Shown here one piece after another: positions 42,778 through 54,228 of a DNA stretch of 64,000 bases (position 1 is the stretch's first letter; every line of letters starts with the position of its first letter). The stretch is from Raineyella sp034933565 (GTDB taxonomy: Bacteria > Actinomycetota > Actinomycetes > Propionibacteriales > Propionibacteriaceae). The stretch spans positions 1 to 64,000 of the forward strand of contig NZ_JAYFNG010000014.1 in assembly GCF_034933565.1 (NCBI RefSeq), written 5' to 3'. A program made the position numbers and the translations under genes. The notes beneath the pieces were generated by a model that was given only the letters and a program-made list of their open reading frames with translations, searched no databases and had not been told where the DNA came from.

Positions 42778-43728
42778 TCAGCGCCGGGGCGGCACCGGCT
42801 TGTCCGGCAGCGGCTCCTCGGGCACGTCGTGCGAGGAGTGCGACTGGACATGCACGTACACGTCGCTGCGGCGCAGCTGCGCGGCGATGGCGCCCTTGAC
42901 CTGCTCGGCCAGGGCCCGGGCGTGCCCGACGGTCCAGTCGTCGGGCACACACATGAAGGAGTGCACGACGGCCAGCTGGCCCTGCTGGACGGTCTGGCTG
43001 GCCAGGAAATGCACCGGCTCGCGGGCGGCGAAGTCGGCCTCGACGGCCCGGATCCGGGCCACGTCCTCGGCGTCCAGGGAGGAACTCAGCAGCAGCGTCC
43101 CGGAGCGGCGCAGCAGGCCCCAGCCGGTGAACAGGATGTTGCCGCCGACCAGCAGCGCGACGATCGGGTCGAGCGGCTGCCAGTGGGTGAGCGCGACCAG
43201 GCCGATGCCGACCAGCACACCGACCGAGGTCCACACGTCGGTCATCAGGTGCTTGCCGTCCGCCTCCAGGGCGATCGACCGGTGCCGGCGCCCGGCCCTG
43301 CGCAGCACCAGCGAGACGGCCAGGTTGATCAGCGAGGCGCCGGTGGCCAGCAGCAGGCCGAGCCCCAGTCCCTCGACCGGCCGGGGGTGGACCAGCCGCT
43401 CCACCGCGGTGTAGATGATCAGCGTCGCGGCGACCAGGATCATCGATCCCTCGGCCAGGGAGGAGAAGTACTCCGCCTTGCCGTGGCCGAACGGGTGTCC
43501 CTCGTCGGCCGGCTTGGCCGCCAGCCCCAGGGCCCACACGCCGATCAGGGCCGCCGCGAGGTTGACCATCGACTCCATCGCGTCGGACAGCAGACCGACG
43601 GATCCGGTCAACAGGGCCGCGCCCCCCTTGATGGCCATCGTGGCGAGGGCGGCACCGACCGAGAGCCACATGAAGCGGCGGAGGTAACGCGTGTCCGTGG
43701 CCGGCGCGGCGGCCTGTTGGGTGCTCAT
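42778..43728 (-). CDS. Cation diffusion facilitator family transporter
   Basis: A 316-residue metal/proton antiporter of the CDF family, which exports Zn, Fe, Co or Mn. Six membrane helices precede a cytoplasmic C-terminal domain. The metal-site segments are LLSDAMESMVN in helix 2 and HLMTDVWTS in helix 5, with HPFGHGKAEY in the loop between helices 2 and 3. The C-terminus is Asp/Glu/His-rich. ATG 43728 has TACCCT eight bases upstream. The transported metal is not evident. Confidence 0.88.
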   Translation of the reverse strand: MSTQQAAAPATDTRYLRRFMWLSVGAALATMAIKGGAALLTGSVGLLSDAMESMVNLAAALIGVWALGLAAKPADEGHPFGHGKAEYFSSLAEGSMILVAATLIIYTAVERLVHPRPVEGLGLGLLLATGASLINLAVSLVLRRAGRRHRSIALEADGKHLMTDVWTSVGVLVGIGLVALTHWQPLDPIVALLVGGNILFTGWGLLRRSGTLLLSSSLDAEDVARIRAVEADFAAREPVHFLASQTVQQGQLAVVHSFMCVPDDWTVGHARALAEQVKGAIAAQLRRSDVYVHVQSHSSHDVPEEPLPDKPVPPRR

Positions 43729-43804
43729 GTGGTTCGAGGGTAACCGTCCAGGCACCGTCCCGATAGCGAGGACAGGCTGGCAGAAGGGAGGCAAGGCTAT
43801 CGCA

Positions 43805-43868
43805 ACAGCGCCGCCGGCGCAGCCTCCGGGTCAGCACGAACAGCGCCGTCGGCGCAGGCGGAACGCGG
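43805..43868. repeat. Direct repeat with inverted core
   Basis: The string ACAGCGCCG(C/T)CGGCGCAG is present twice, starting near 43805 and 43849, about 44 bases apart. Each copy contains the inverted core GCGCCG/CGGCGC. It lies in the gap between the CDF and aldo/keto reductase genes. Confidence 0.5.
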
Positions 43869-43929
43869 ACGCGGGAGCCGGCGCCGATGCTACAGCGACG
43901 TCGGCTCCGGGCCGGCACCTCAGCCACCG

Positions 43930-43981
43930 CGGCCCGGGCCGACCGGCACCCCGTACGGAGCACGCCGACCGGCCCGGGCCG
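43930..43981 (-). terminator. Inverted repeat downstream of the aldo/keto reductase
   Basis: CGGCCCGGGCCGACCGGC (43930-43947) and its near inverse (43964-43981, 16 of 18 matching) frame a loop with CCGTACGG. It is 22 bases after the aldo/keto reductase stop on the minus strand. Confidence 0.5.
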
Positions 43982-44003
43982 TCAGCGAGGACCTGCCGGG
44001 CGG

Positions 44004-44846
44004 TCAGTGCCCGAATGCGTACGGGTCGACGATGTCGGCCTGCGGGTCCTCCAGAGCGTTGATCGCCGCCATCTGCTCGTCCGACAGACTGAAGTCGAAG
44101 ACGGAGAGGTTCTCCACCTGGCGGCCCGGATCGGCGGACTTCGGCACGGCGACGAAGCCCTGCTGCACCTGCCAGCGCAGCACCACCTGGGACGGCGTAC
44201 GCCCCACTGCGCGCGCCGCCTCGACCACGGCCGGCGAGGCCATCAGGTCGTCGCGATGGTCGCGGCCCAGCGGGCTCCAGGCCTCGGTGACGATGCCGTG
44301 CTCGCGGTGGATCGCCACCAGGTCGCGCCGTGGGCGGGTCGGGTCCAGCTCGATCTGGTTCACCTCGGGCACGTACCCGTGACCGAACAGGTCGGTGAGG
44401 AACGGCTCGGTGAAGTTGGAGGTGCCGATGGCTCTGGCCAGGCCGGCCTGTTGAACGGCGAGCAGACCCTCGTACGCCTCGACGTGCTTGCCCTGGTCGG
44501 GGTTGGGCCAGTGGATCAGCAGCAGGTCGACGTAGTCGAGACCCATCCGCTCCAGCGCCGCCTCGAGCGACGCGCGGACCAGCTCACGGCCGTGCCACTT
44601 CTTGTTGAACTTGGTGGTGACGAAGACCTCCTCGCGCGGGACGGCGGCCCGGCGGACACCGGCCCCGACGGCATCCTCGTTCTCGTAGTTCTCCGCGGTG
44701 TCGACGAGGCGGTAGCCGGCCTCGATCGCGATCGCCACCGCCTCGGTGCACGCGGGTCCGGTCATCGGCCAGGTGCCCAGCCCGAGCAACGGTATCGCTC
44801 CGCCGCTGCGCAGCGGAGTGGTCGGGGCGAGTGGTACGGACGTCAT
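44004..44846 (-). CDS. Aldo/keto reductase
   Basis: A 280-residue NADPH-dependent oxidoreductase with the TIM-barrel tetrad D49, Y54, K79 and H112 (DTAENYENE, TTKF, LLIHWPN). The C-terminal nucleotide-binding region includes VPKSADPGRQVENL. Related enzymes reduce 2,5-diketo-gluconate, methylglyoxal and other aldehydes; the substrate cannot be read. ATG 44846 follows GAGGAG. It diverges from treY. Confidence 0.88.
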   Translation of the reverse strand: MTSVPLAPTTPLRSGGAIPLLGLGTWPMTGPACTEAVAIAIEAGYRLVDTAENYENEDAVGAGVRRAAVPREEVFVTTKFNKKWHGRELVRASLEAALERMGLDYVDLLLIHWPNPDQGKHVEAYEGLLAVQQAGLARAIGTSNFTEPFLTDLFGHGYVPEVNQIELDPTRPRRDLVAIHREHGIVTEAWSPLGRDHRDDLMASPAVVEAARAVGRTPSQVVLRWQVQQGFVAVPKSADPGRQVENLSVFDFSLSDEQMAAINALEDPQADIVDPYAFGH

Positions 44847-44950
44847 GGGTTCTCCTCGAGCAGGGTCGACAGCGCCGGTGTCGGCGCCTCCAGCCTACGC
44901 ATGATCCCGGGCGCCGATAGTGTGAGGAGGGAGCGACGGAAGGACAACCT
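44847..44950. promoter_or_regulatory. Divergent promoter region AKR / treY
   Basis: This 104-base gap has TAGTGT on the plus strand (44918-44923) 28 bases before treY and TAGGCT on the minus strand (44892-44897) about 45 bases before the reductase. Neither has a good -35 box. The treY SD is GAAGGAC. Confidence 0.4.
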
Positions 44951-47224
44951 GTGCGCACCCCCACCTCGACCTACCGACTGCAGATCACCCGGGAGTACAC
45001 CCTGCGCGATGCCACCGCGATGGTGGGCTACCTGCGTGACCTGGGGGTGGGCGCGCTCTACCTCTCCCCTGTGCTCGCCTCGACGTCCGGCTCCGAGCAC
45101 GGCTACGACTGCGTCGACCCGACCCGGATCGACGACGAGCGGGGCGGCGAACAGGCCTGGGCCGAACTCGTCGAGGCGGCCCACTCGGCCGGCATCGGGA
45201 TCGTCGTCGACATCGTCCCCAATCACCTGGGGATCGCCGAGCCCGCCCAGAACCCGAGCTGGTGGAGCGTGCTCAAGGAGGGCCGGGACTCCCCGTACGC
45301 CGCCTGGTACGACGTCGACTGGAGTCGTTACCCGATCCTGCTGCCGGTGCTCGGCGAGGACCGCGACGAGAACCTCACCCTGGTCGAGACCCCGGACGGG
45401 GTGGAGCTGGACTACTTCGGCCACCGCTACCCGGTCGCCGAGGGCACCTGGCAACCGGGTGACTCGGCCGCGGCCGTCCACGGCCGGCAGCACTACCGGT
45501 TGATCTCCTGGCGCCGCGGCGACTCCGAGGTCACCTACCGGCGGTTCTTCACCGTCACCACCCTGGCCGGGCTGCGTCAGGAGGACCCGGCGGTGTTCGC
45601 CGCCACCCACGCCCGGATCGCCCGGTGGATCGCCGACGGACAGGTCGACGGCCTGCGGGTGGACCACCCCGACGGGCTGTGCGACCCGGGCGGCTACTTC
45701 GTCCGGCTGCGCGAGCTGGCGCCGGACGCCTGGATCGTCGGGGAGAAGATCCTCGAGCGCGGCGAGCACCTGCCGACCTGGCCGATCCAGGGCACCAGCG
45801 GCTACGACGCGATGTTCGACGCCGGAGCCGTCTTCCTCGACCCGGGCGCCGAGAAGCAGTTCACCCGGATCTACACCTCGATCACCGGTGACCAGGTCGG
45901 CATCGCCGACCACGTCCTGGAGGGCAAGCTCACCGCGGCGTACGACCTGCTGGAGGCGGAGCGGCACCGGATCTCCCGGCTCGCCCCCGAGCTCGAGGCC
46001 GAATCGCTCGAGGCGGCGCTGGCCGAGATCGCCGCCCGTTTCGAGGTCTATCGGTCCTACCTGCCGCAGGGCGACGGCTATCTCGTCGCCGCCGAGCGGG
46101 CCGCCGCCGAGGCGCGCCCCGACCTCGCCGAGGTGATCGGGGCGATCAGCGGCCGGCTGCACGACCCGACCGACGAGATCGCCGCCCGGTTCCAACAGCT
46201 CAGCGGCGCCGTGACGGCGAAGGGTGTCGAGGACACTGCGTACTACCGCTACTCCCGGTTCATCGCCCTGAACGAGGTCGGCGGCGACCCGGGCACCTTC
46301 GGGATCGGGGTGGCGGAGTTCCACCGCCGGATGGCGCAGCGGCAGGCATCCTGGCCGGAGTCGATGACGTCGCTGTCGACCCACGACACCAAGCGCAGCG
46401 AGGACATCCGGGCCCGGCTCAACGTACTGTCCGAGATCGGCGACGTCTGGGGCCCGTTCGCCCAAGGGGTGGTGGAGCGGATGGACATCGCCAATCGCCC
46501 GCTGGCCTACCTGCTGGCCCAGACCTTCATCGGCGCCGCACCGATCTCCCGGGAGCGGATGCACGCGTACGCCACCAAGGCGATGCGCGAGGCGTCCGAC
46601 CAGACCAGCTGGACCGACCCGAACGAGGAGTTCGAGCAGGAGGTGCACGCGGCGATCGACCGGGCGTACGACGACCCGGACACCGTCGAGCTGATGCGGA
46701 CCCTGCTCGGGTTGGTCGCCCGCCCCGGCTGGTCGAACTCGCTGGGCCAGAAGCTGGTCCAGCTCACCATGCCCGGGGTGCCCGACGTCTACCAGGGCAC
46801 CGAGTTGTGGGACGAGTCGCTGGTCGACCCGGACAACCGTCGGCCGGTGGACTTCGCCGCCTGCGCCGAGCTGCTCCGCCGCACCGACGCGCCGCTGCTG
46901 GACGCCACCGGCGCGGCCAAGCTGTGGGTCACCTCCCGGGCGCTGCGGCTGCGACGCGACCGCCCGGAACTGTTCACCGGTTACACCCCGGTGCATGCCG
47001 AGGGGCCGGCCGCCGAGCATCTCCTCGCCTTCGACCGCGGCGGCGCGATCACCCTGGCCACCCGCCTGCCGTACGGTCTCACCCACCGCGGCGGCTGGCG
47101 CGACACCGTGGTGCATCTCGATGGCACCTATCGCGGCCAGCTGCAGGGACTGGAGTGGTCGGGTACGGTCGCACTGTCGGACATCCTCGTCGACTACCCG
47201 GTGGGACTGCTCGTCCGGCAGTGA
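44951..47224 (+). CDS. treY: Maltooligosyltrehalose synthase
   Basis: A 757-residue GH13 enzyme that rearranges the reducing end of a malto-oligosaccharide into a trehalosyl unit, the first step of the TreY/TreZ trehalose route from glycogen. Family regions are in order: DIVPNHLG (region I), GLRVDHPDGL with the nucleophile Asp (II), VGEKIL with the catalytic Glu (III) and STHDTKR (IV). The length is typical. GTG 44951 follows GAAGGACAACCT. The usual partners treZ and treX are absent here, so they must be elsewhere if the pathway works. Confidence 0.95.
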   Translation: MRTPTSTYRLQITREYTLRDATAMVGYLRDLGVGALYLSPVLASTSGSEHGYDCVDPTRIDDERGGEQAWAELVEAAHSAGIGIVVDIVPNHLGIAEPAQNPSWWSVLKEGRDSPYAAWYDVDWSRYPILLPVLGEDRDENLTLVETPDGVELDYFGHRYPVAEGTWQPGDSAAAVHGRQHYRLISWRRGDSEVTYRRFFTVTTLAGLRQEDPAVFAATHARIARWIADGQVDGLRVDHPDGLCDPGGYFVRLRELAPDAWIVGEKILERGEHLPTWPIQGTSGYDAMFDAGAVFLDPGAEKQFTRIYTSITGDQVGIADHVLEGKLTAAYDLLEAERHRISRLAPELEAESLEAALAEIAARFEVYRSYLPQGDGYLVAAERAAAEARPDLAEVIGAISGRLHDPTDEIAARFQQLSGAVTAKGVEDTAYYRYSRFIALNEVGGDPGTFGIGVAEFHRRMAQRQASWPESMTSLSTHDTKRSEDIRARLNVLSEIGDVWGPFAQGVVERMDIANRPLAYLLAQTFIGAAPISRERMHAYATKAMREASDQTSWTDPNEEFEQEVHAAIDRAYDDPDTVELMRTLLGLVARPGWSNSLGQKLVQLTMPGVPDVYQGTELWDESLVDPDNRRPVDFAACAELLRRTDAPLLDATGAAKLWVTSRALRLRRDRPELFTGYTPVHAEGPAAEHLLAFDRGGAITLATRLPYGLTHRGGWRDTVVHLDGTYRGQLQGLEWSGTVALSDILVDYPVGLLVRQ

Positions 47225-47252
47225 GCCGCCGGCCACACCGGGCCGAGGGGCG

Positions 47253-47309
47253 ACGGGACGATCCCCGGCAACGGGACGGGCCGAGACAACGGGACGATCC
47301 CCGGCAACG
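47253..47309. repeat. 21-base direct repeat after treY
   Basis: The unit beginning ACGGGACGATCCCCGGCAAC occurs exactly at 47253-47273 and 47289-47309, 36 bases apart, in the gap before the DsbA/FrnE-like gene. Shorter GACGGG-type motifs surround it. Confidence 0.6.
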
Positions 47310-47409
47310 CGACGAGCCGGTGATGCCTGACCTGGAACGACCCGGCGCGACGGGACGGAACGACCCGGCGCAACGACAACAACAGGATGAGAACAACAGG
47401 AAGGCCGCC

Positions 47410-48129
47410 ATGACCCTGCGCGTGGACATCTGGTCCGACATCGCCTGCCCGTGGTGCTACATCGGCAAGCGCCGGTTCGAGGCGGCACTGGCCGGCTTCG
47501 CCCACCGGGACGACGTCCGGGTGACCTGGCGGTCCTACCAGCTGGATCCCGATCTGCCCGATCGCTACAACGGCACCGAGGCGGAATACCTCGCCGAGGT
47601 CAAGCAGATGCCGGCCCAGCAGGTCCGGCAGATGCTCGAGATGGTGTCGGAGCAGGCGGCCACCGTCGGCCTGACGTACGACTTCGAGCACCTCGTCCCG
47701 GCCAATTCGCTGCGCGGCCACCAGCTGCTGCATCTGGCCCGGCGCACCGCCGGGACCGACGTCGCCGCAGTGAAGGACGACCTGCTCGCAGCCCACTTCC
47801 TCCGCGGCGAGTCGATCAGTGACCCGGACGTGCTGGTGGCGGTCGGCGGCCGCCACGGCCTGTCCGAGGACGCCGTCCGGGCCGCCCTCGACGATGACGC
47901 GATCCGCGCCGAGGTGCTCGCCGATTTCCGCACCGCCCGCTCGATCGGCGTCACCGGGGTGCCCTTCTTCGTGCTCGAGGACAAGTACGCCATCTCCGGC
48001 GCCCAGCCCACCGAGCTGTTCTCCCAGGCTCTGCAGAAGGTGTGGGAGGAAGCCCATCCGGCGCCCCGCAACTTCATCAGCATCGACAACGGTGACGCGC
48101 CGTCCTGCGGCCCGGAGGGCTGCGCCTGA
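47410..48129 (+). CDS. DsbA family (FrnE-like) oxidoreductase
   Basis: A 239-residue thioredoxin-fold protein of the FrnE type. The active site is C13-P-W-C16 in DIACPWCYIGKRRF, with the cis-proline in GVTGVPFFVL. There is no signal peptide, so it is cytoplasmic, unlike classic DsbA. FrnE of Deinococcus is a disulfide isomerase/reductase linked to oxidative stress. The C-terminus SCGPEGCA has two more cysteines. ATG 47410 follows AGGAAGGCCGCC. Confidence 0.87.
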   Translation: MTLRVDIWSDIACPWCYIGKRRFEAALAGFAHRDDVRVTWRSYQLDPDLPDRYNGTEAEYLAEVKQMPAQQVRQMLEMVSEQAATVGLTYDFEHLVPANSLRGHQLLHLARRTAGTDVAAVKDDLLAAHFLRGESISDPDVLVAVGGRHGLSEDAVRAALDDDAIRAEVLADFRTARSIGVTGVPFFVLEDKYAISGAQPTELFSQALQKVWEEAHPAPRNFISIDNGDAPSCGPEGCA

Positions 48130-48297
48130 TCGTTCCCTGTTGAGGCTCCTGCTACTCGTTTCCGGTTGCGCCTGGGTAACTCCCTGGTGCGCCCGGGCAT
48201 CGCCTGCTGTGCCCGAGCACTCCCCGGTGCACCTGATCGGCCCCCCGCGCCCCGCCCCCCGCGCCCCGCGCGCCGTCCCCCGCCTCGTCGTCGGCCC

Positions 48298-48774
48298 TCA
48301 GTCTGCGATGAGCTCCCGGTCCGGGTGCGCCGACTGCCAGCCGTCGATCGCCCGGGTCCAGTCCTCGCCGTCGAACGTCACCACGGAGGCGGGGAACAGC
48401 GAGTCCTCCTCGCGCAGCATGTGCTCGTGCAGTTCGAGGACCTGGTCGGCGAAGGCCTTCCGGTGCACGGCATCGGTGATGTCGAGCCCGCGCAGGAACT
48501 CCGCCAGCGCCCGGTGTTCGGCGACCAGCGGGGCGATGTAGTCGGCGAAGTCATCCGGGTAGCGCTCGACCATCACGGCGAACAGACCACCCTCCTCACC
48601 CTGCCAGTGGCTCTCCAGCTCGGTGGCCAGCCGGGCGATCTCCTCGCGCGCCGTGTCGTACGCCCCCGCGTCCATCGCCCGCCGGGCGGCGTCGGCCAGG
48701 TCACGGGAGCTGTTGTGCTCCGCGTAGTAGTCGCGGATCAGCGTCATGTCCTGGCAGCCGCAGTAGTTGCACAT
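48298..48774 (-). CDS. Hemerythrin domain protein
   Basis: A 158-residue protein with a four-helix HHE/hemerythrin fold. Candidate diiron ligands are H56, E60, H87, H116, and H118 or E123. The N-terminus MCNYCGC has three cysteines in seven residues, a form recurrent in actinobacteria and perhaps metal- or redox-responsive. Its role could be oxygen or NO sensing or iron handling. A TTGACC-17-GAGGAT promoter six bases before the ATG suggests a leaderless mRNA. It converges with the FrnE-like gene. Confidence 0.85.
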   Translation of the reverse strand: MCNYCGCQDMTLIRDYYAEHNSSRDLADAARRAMDAGAYDTAREEIARLATELESHWQGEEGGLFAVMVERYPDDFADYIAPLVAEHRALAEFLRGLDITDAVHRKAFADQVLELHEHMLREEDSLFPASVVTFDGEDWTRAIDGWQSAHPDRELIAD

Positions 48775-48780
48775 GCGGCG

Positions 48781-48809
48781 ATCCTCACACGCCCATTTTC
48801 CCCGGTCAA
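48781..48809 (-). promoter_or_regulatory. Hemerythrin gene promoter (leaderless)
   Basis: TTGACC (48804-48809) and GAGGAT (48781-48786) are 17 bases apart on the minus strand, and the hexamer ends six bases before ATG 48774. It has the best -35 of the leaderless group here. Confidence 0.55.
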
Positions 48810-48860
48810 GGGTGCTCCATCAGGCCCAGGAAGACGGCCCCGTGGGCGACGGAGTCCCCG

Positions 48861-49006
48861 CTGACCTTCGTGTGTTCCCGCTGACCTTCGTGTGTTCCCG
48901 CGGATACCCACGTGTCTGCGGGAAGAGCACTAGGTCCGCGGGAACGCCTTGCCGACCACACGGACCCCGGCAGCATCCGCGGGAACCACCCAACATCCGC
49001 GAGAAC
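48861..49006. repeat. Tandem 20-mer and TCCGCGGGAAC copies
   Basis: CTGACCTTCGTGTGTTCCCG is duplicated exactly in tandem (48861-48900). The 11-base TCCGCGGGAAC occurs at 48935 and 48976, with one mismatch at 48996, and in inverted form at 48894. These lie between the hemerythrin promoter and the tuf terminator and have no coding explanation. Confidence 0.7.
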
Positions 49007-49039
49007 GCCCTGTCCGTGCCTACCGCGCATCCAGCACCG

Positions 49040-49204
49040 GGCGGCCCCACCACCCGGCCCGCACCACCGACGTCCGGCACCACCCGGCCGACACCGAGCG
49101 GCCCCACCACCCAGCCAGCACCACCCGGCCGACACCGGGCGGCCCCACCACCCGGCCAGCACCACCGACGTCCGGCACCACCCGGCCAGCACCACCCCGT
49201 CCGG
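49040..49204. repeat. C-rich repeat array downstream of tuf
   Basis: The units GGCCCCACCACCCGGCC and GACGTCCGGCACCACCCGGCC recur several times with changes. Together with 48861-49006 it fills a 529-base gene-free stretch. One strand is nearly all C and A. I see no gene in it. Confidence 0.65.
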
Positions 49205-49223
49205 GTGAGCGTACCCGAACACG

Positions 49224-49260
49224 CCGGAGGCCCGCCCCCTGTCTGGGGACGGGCCTCCGG
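49224..49260 (-). terminator. tuf terminator
   Basis: CCGGAGGCCCG (49224-49234) and CGGGCCTCCGG (49250-49260) form a perfect 11-base-pair stem, about 43 bases after the tuf stop. Confidence 0.8.
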
Positions 49261-49303
49261 GTGCGATCAGCGGTGCCTGATCAGCGCGGCAGGTACGCCA
49301 GGA

Positions 49304-50494
<1,191 letters not shown>

Positions 50495-50605
50495 TGGGGC
50501 TCCTTCTTGATGGTCGCCTCACTGGTTGCGAGGCAAGCGTTGATTACTACCGGTCTGACGCTTTCGCCGGGTCTCCCGAGGGTGACCCGACCAAGTTTTC
50601 TGCAC

Positions 50606-50661
50606 CGGCGCCGCATAGTCAAACCGGGGTTATACTATCCGGTCCATCCTATGCGGCGCCG
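50606..50661 (-). promoter_or_regulatory. Inverted repeat between fusA and tuf
   Basis: CGGCGCCGCATAG (50606-50618) and CTATGCGGCGCCG (50649-50661) are perfect inverse copies. Inside, ACCGG and CCGGT form a second stem around an AT-rich loop. The minus strand of that loop reads TAGTAT, a -10-like hexamer with no clear -35. It may be a terminator/attenuator or an internal tuf promoter. Confidence 0.6.
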
Positions 50662-50678
50662 ATCAGAAGTTCAGGCGA

Positions 50679-52778
<2,100 letters not shown>

Positions 52779-52921
52779 GAAGGGTACCTCTCGTCATGTG
52801 TGCGGTCTTCCGGGTGGACCGCACATGGCGGCGTGACCGGTGGTCAGTGATGTGGTGGCCGACGCACGCCCCCATGGCGGCGCGGCCCGATGGGCGTGCG
52901 ACACGCGACCCTGGACAGGGT

Positions 52922-53005
52922 ACGGCGCCGGGCGCCGACGATCCAACCCGACCGGTACGCACCAGGTGCGAACCGTCGCAGCGGACCATCGGCGCCCGGC
53001 GCCGT
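52922..53005 (-). terminator. Long inverted repeat between rpsG and fusA
   Basis: ACGGCGCCGGGCGCCGA (52922-52938) and its exact inverse (52989-53005) can form a 17-base-pair stem beginning 14 bases after the rpsG stop. The 50-base loop contains a further small stem around GGTACGCACC/GGTGCGAACC. It is large for an operon interior and could be a processing or attenuation site. Confidence 0.7.
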
Positions 53006-53018
53006 GAAGCAGGGTGTG

Positions 53019-53489
53019 TCACCAACGGTAGTGAGCGAAAGCCTTGTTGGCCTCTGCCATCTTGTGGGTGTCCTCGCGGCGCTTCACCGAGGCGCCGAGG
53101 CCGTTGGAGGCGTCGAGGATCTCGTTCATCAGGCGCTCGGCCATGGTCTTCTCGCGGCGGTCGCGGGAGAACCCGACCAGCCAGCGGAGGGCCAGGGTGG
53201 TGGCCCGGGCGGGCTTGACCTCGACCGGCACCTGGTAGGTGGCGCCACCGACCCGGCGGGACTTGACCTCGAGGGCGGGCTTGACGTTGTCCAGCGCACG
53301 CTTGAGGGTCTGCACGGGGTCGACGCCGGTCTTGGTCCGGGTGCCCTCGAGAGCGGTGTAGACGATGTTCTGCGCGACGGACTTCTTGCCGTCGACGAGC
53401 ACCTTGCTGACCAGCTGGCTCACCAGGGGCGAGCCGTAGACCGGGTCGGCGGGCATCGGGCGACGGGGTGCGGGACCCTTACGAGGCAT
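53019..53489 (-). CDS. rpsG: 30S ribosomal protein S7
   Basis: A canonical 156-residue protein that initiates assembly of the 16S 3' domain, MPRKGPAPRRPMPADPVYG to ANKAFAHYRW. Its ATG shares one base with the rpsL stop. Confidence 0.98.
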   Translation of the reverse strand: MPRKGPAPRRPMPADPVYGSPLVSQLVSKVLVDGKKSVAQNIVYTALEGTRTKTGVDPVQTLKRALDNVKPALEVKSRRVGGATYQVPVEVKPARATTLALRWLVGFSRDRREKTMAERLMNEILDASNGLGASVKRREDTHKMAEANKAFAHYRW

Positions 53490-53860
53490 TACTTCTCCTT
53501 CTTCGCACCGTAGCGGCTGCGGGCCTGCTTACGGTTCTTGACGCCCTGGGTGTCCAGCGAGCCGCGGATGATCTTGTAGCGAACGCCCGGCAGGTCCTTC
53601 ACACGACCGCCGCGCACGAGCACCATCGAGTGCTCCTGCAGGTTGTGGCCCACACCCGGGATGTACGCGGTCACCTCGACGCCGCTGGAGAGGCGCACAC
53701 GGGCAACCTTCCGCAGGGCCGAGTTCGGCTTCTTCGGGGTGGTGGTGTAGACGCGGGTGCAGACGCCACGGCGCTGCGGAGAACCCTTGAGGGCAGGCGT
53801 CTTGCTCTTCGTCGCCTTGTCGGTCCGGCCCTTGCGGACCAGCTGCTGGATAGTTGGCAC
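53489..53860 (-). CDS. rpsL: 30S ribosomal protein S12
   Basis: A 123-residue decoding-centre protein. Lys residues in TPKKPNSALRK and GRVKDLPGV, whose changes give streptomycin resistance, are wild type. GTG 53860 (MPTIQQLVRKGRTD) is the family start and follows GGAAAGAG. It is the first gene of the str unit, with a leader of about 354 bases and a strong promoter upstream. Confidence 0.98.
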   Translation of the reverse strand: MPTIQQLVRKGRTDKATKSKTPALKGSPQRRGVCTRVYTTTPKKPNSALRKVARVRLSSGVEVTAYIPGVGHNLQEHSMVLVRGGRVKDLPGVRYKIIRGSLDTQGVKNRKQARSRYGAKKEK

Positions 53861-54213
53861 CGGCTGGTATCTCTTTCCGTTGGTCGGGCGCACCCGGCTG
53901 TCGGGTATGCCCTGATGTCGTACGACTCCTGTGCGGGGTCTGATGACTCCTGGCTGCGATCCCCTACCGACGAGGACGTACGCACGGGAGAACCCTCGCG
54001 CGACGTCGCCTCGTGGCGGCGGAACGACCGCATGTTCGCGGCTCTGCCGGCGGAACGGAAGCCTTCGGTGGCCGACCCCGCGCACTGCTCATGCACTGCG
54101 CAGTCCGGGACCTCACCCAGGTTGTTCACCACGATCGGCCCATGACGGCCGATGGCCGATGACCGATCACCCCGCGAGCGGGCGCTGCGACTGGCCCGGA
54201 CATGCCGGACACA

Positions 54214-54228
54214 GGTAGCAAGGCTACC
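54214..54228. promoter_or_regulatory. Inverted repeat over the rpsL -10/+1
   Basis: GGTAGCAAGGCTACC has perfect six-base arms and includes the -10 hexamer and probable start site of the rpsL promoter. It is placed where a repressor would act, or it would be the 5' end of the RNA. Confidence 0.5.

Noticed and set aside
43840..43930. A tRNA-like stretch on the minus strand whose translation reads RVRVPPAP, a common trace of tRNA genes
   Set aside because: No T-loop consensus GGTTCGAnTCC, no anticodon arm and no acceptor pairing could be found; the string comes from GC-rich repeats.
49040..49204. Possible CRISPR array
   Set aside because: The repeats are short, degenerate and without unique spacers of uniform size, and no cas gene is present.
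48806..49222. A minus-strand open frame rich in Trp, Gly and Ala repeats
   Set aside because: It is the translation of the repeat array, runs through the tuf terminator side, and has no SD or family match.
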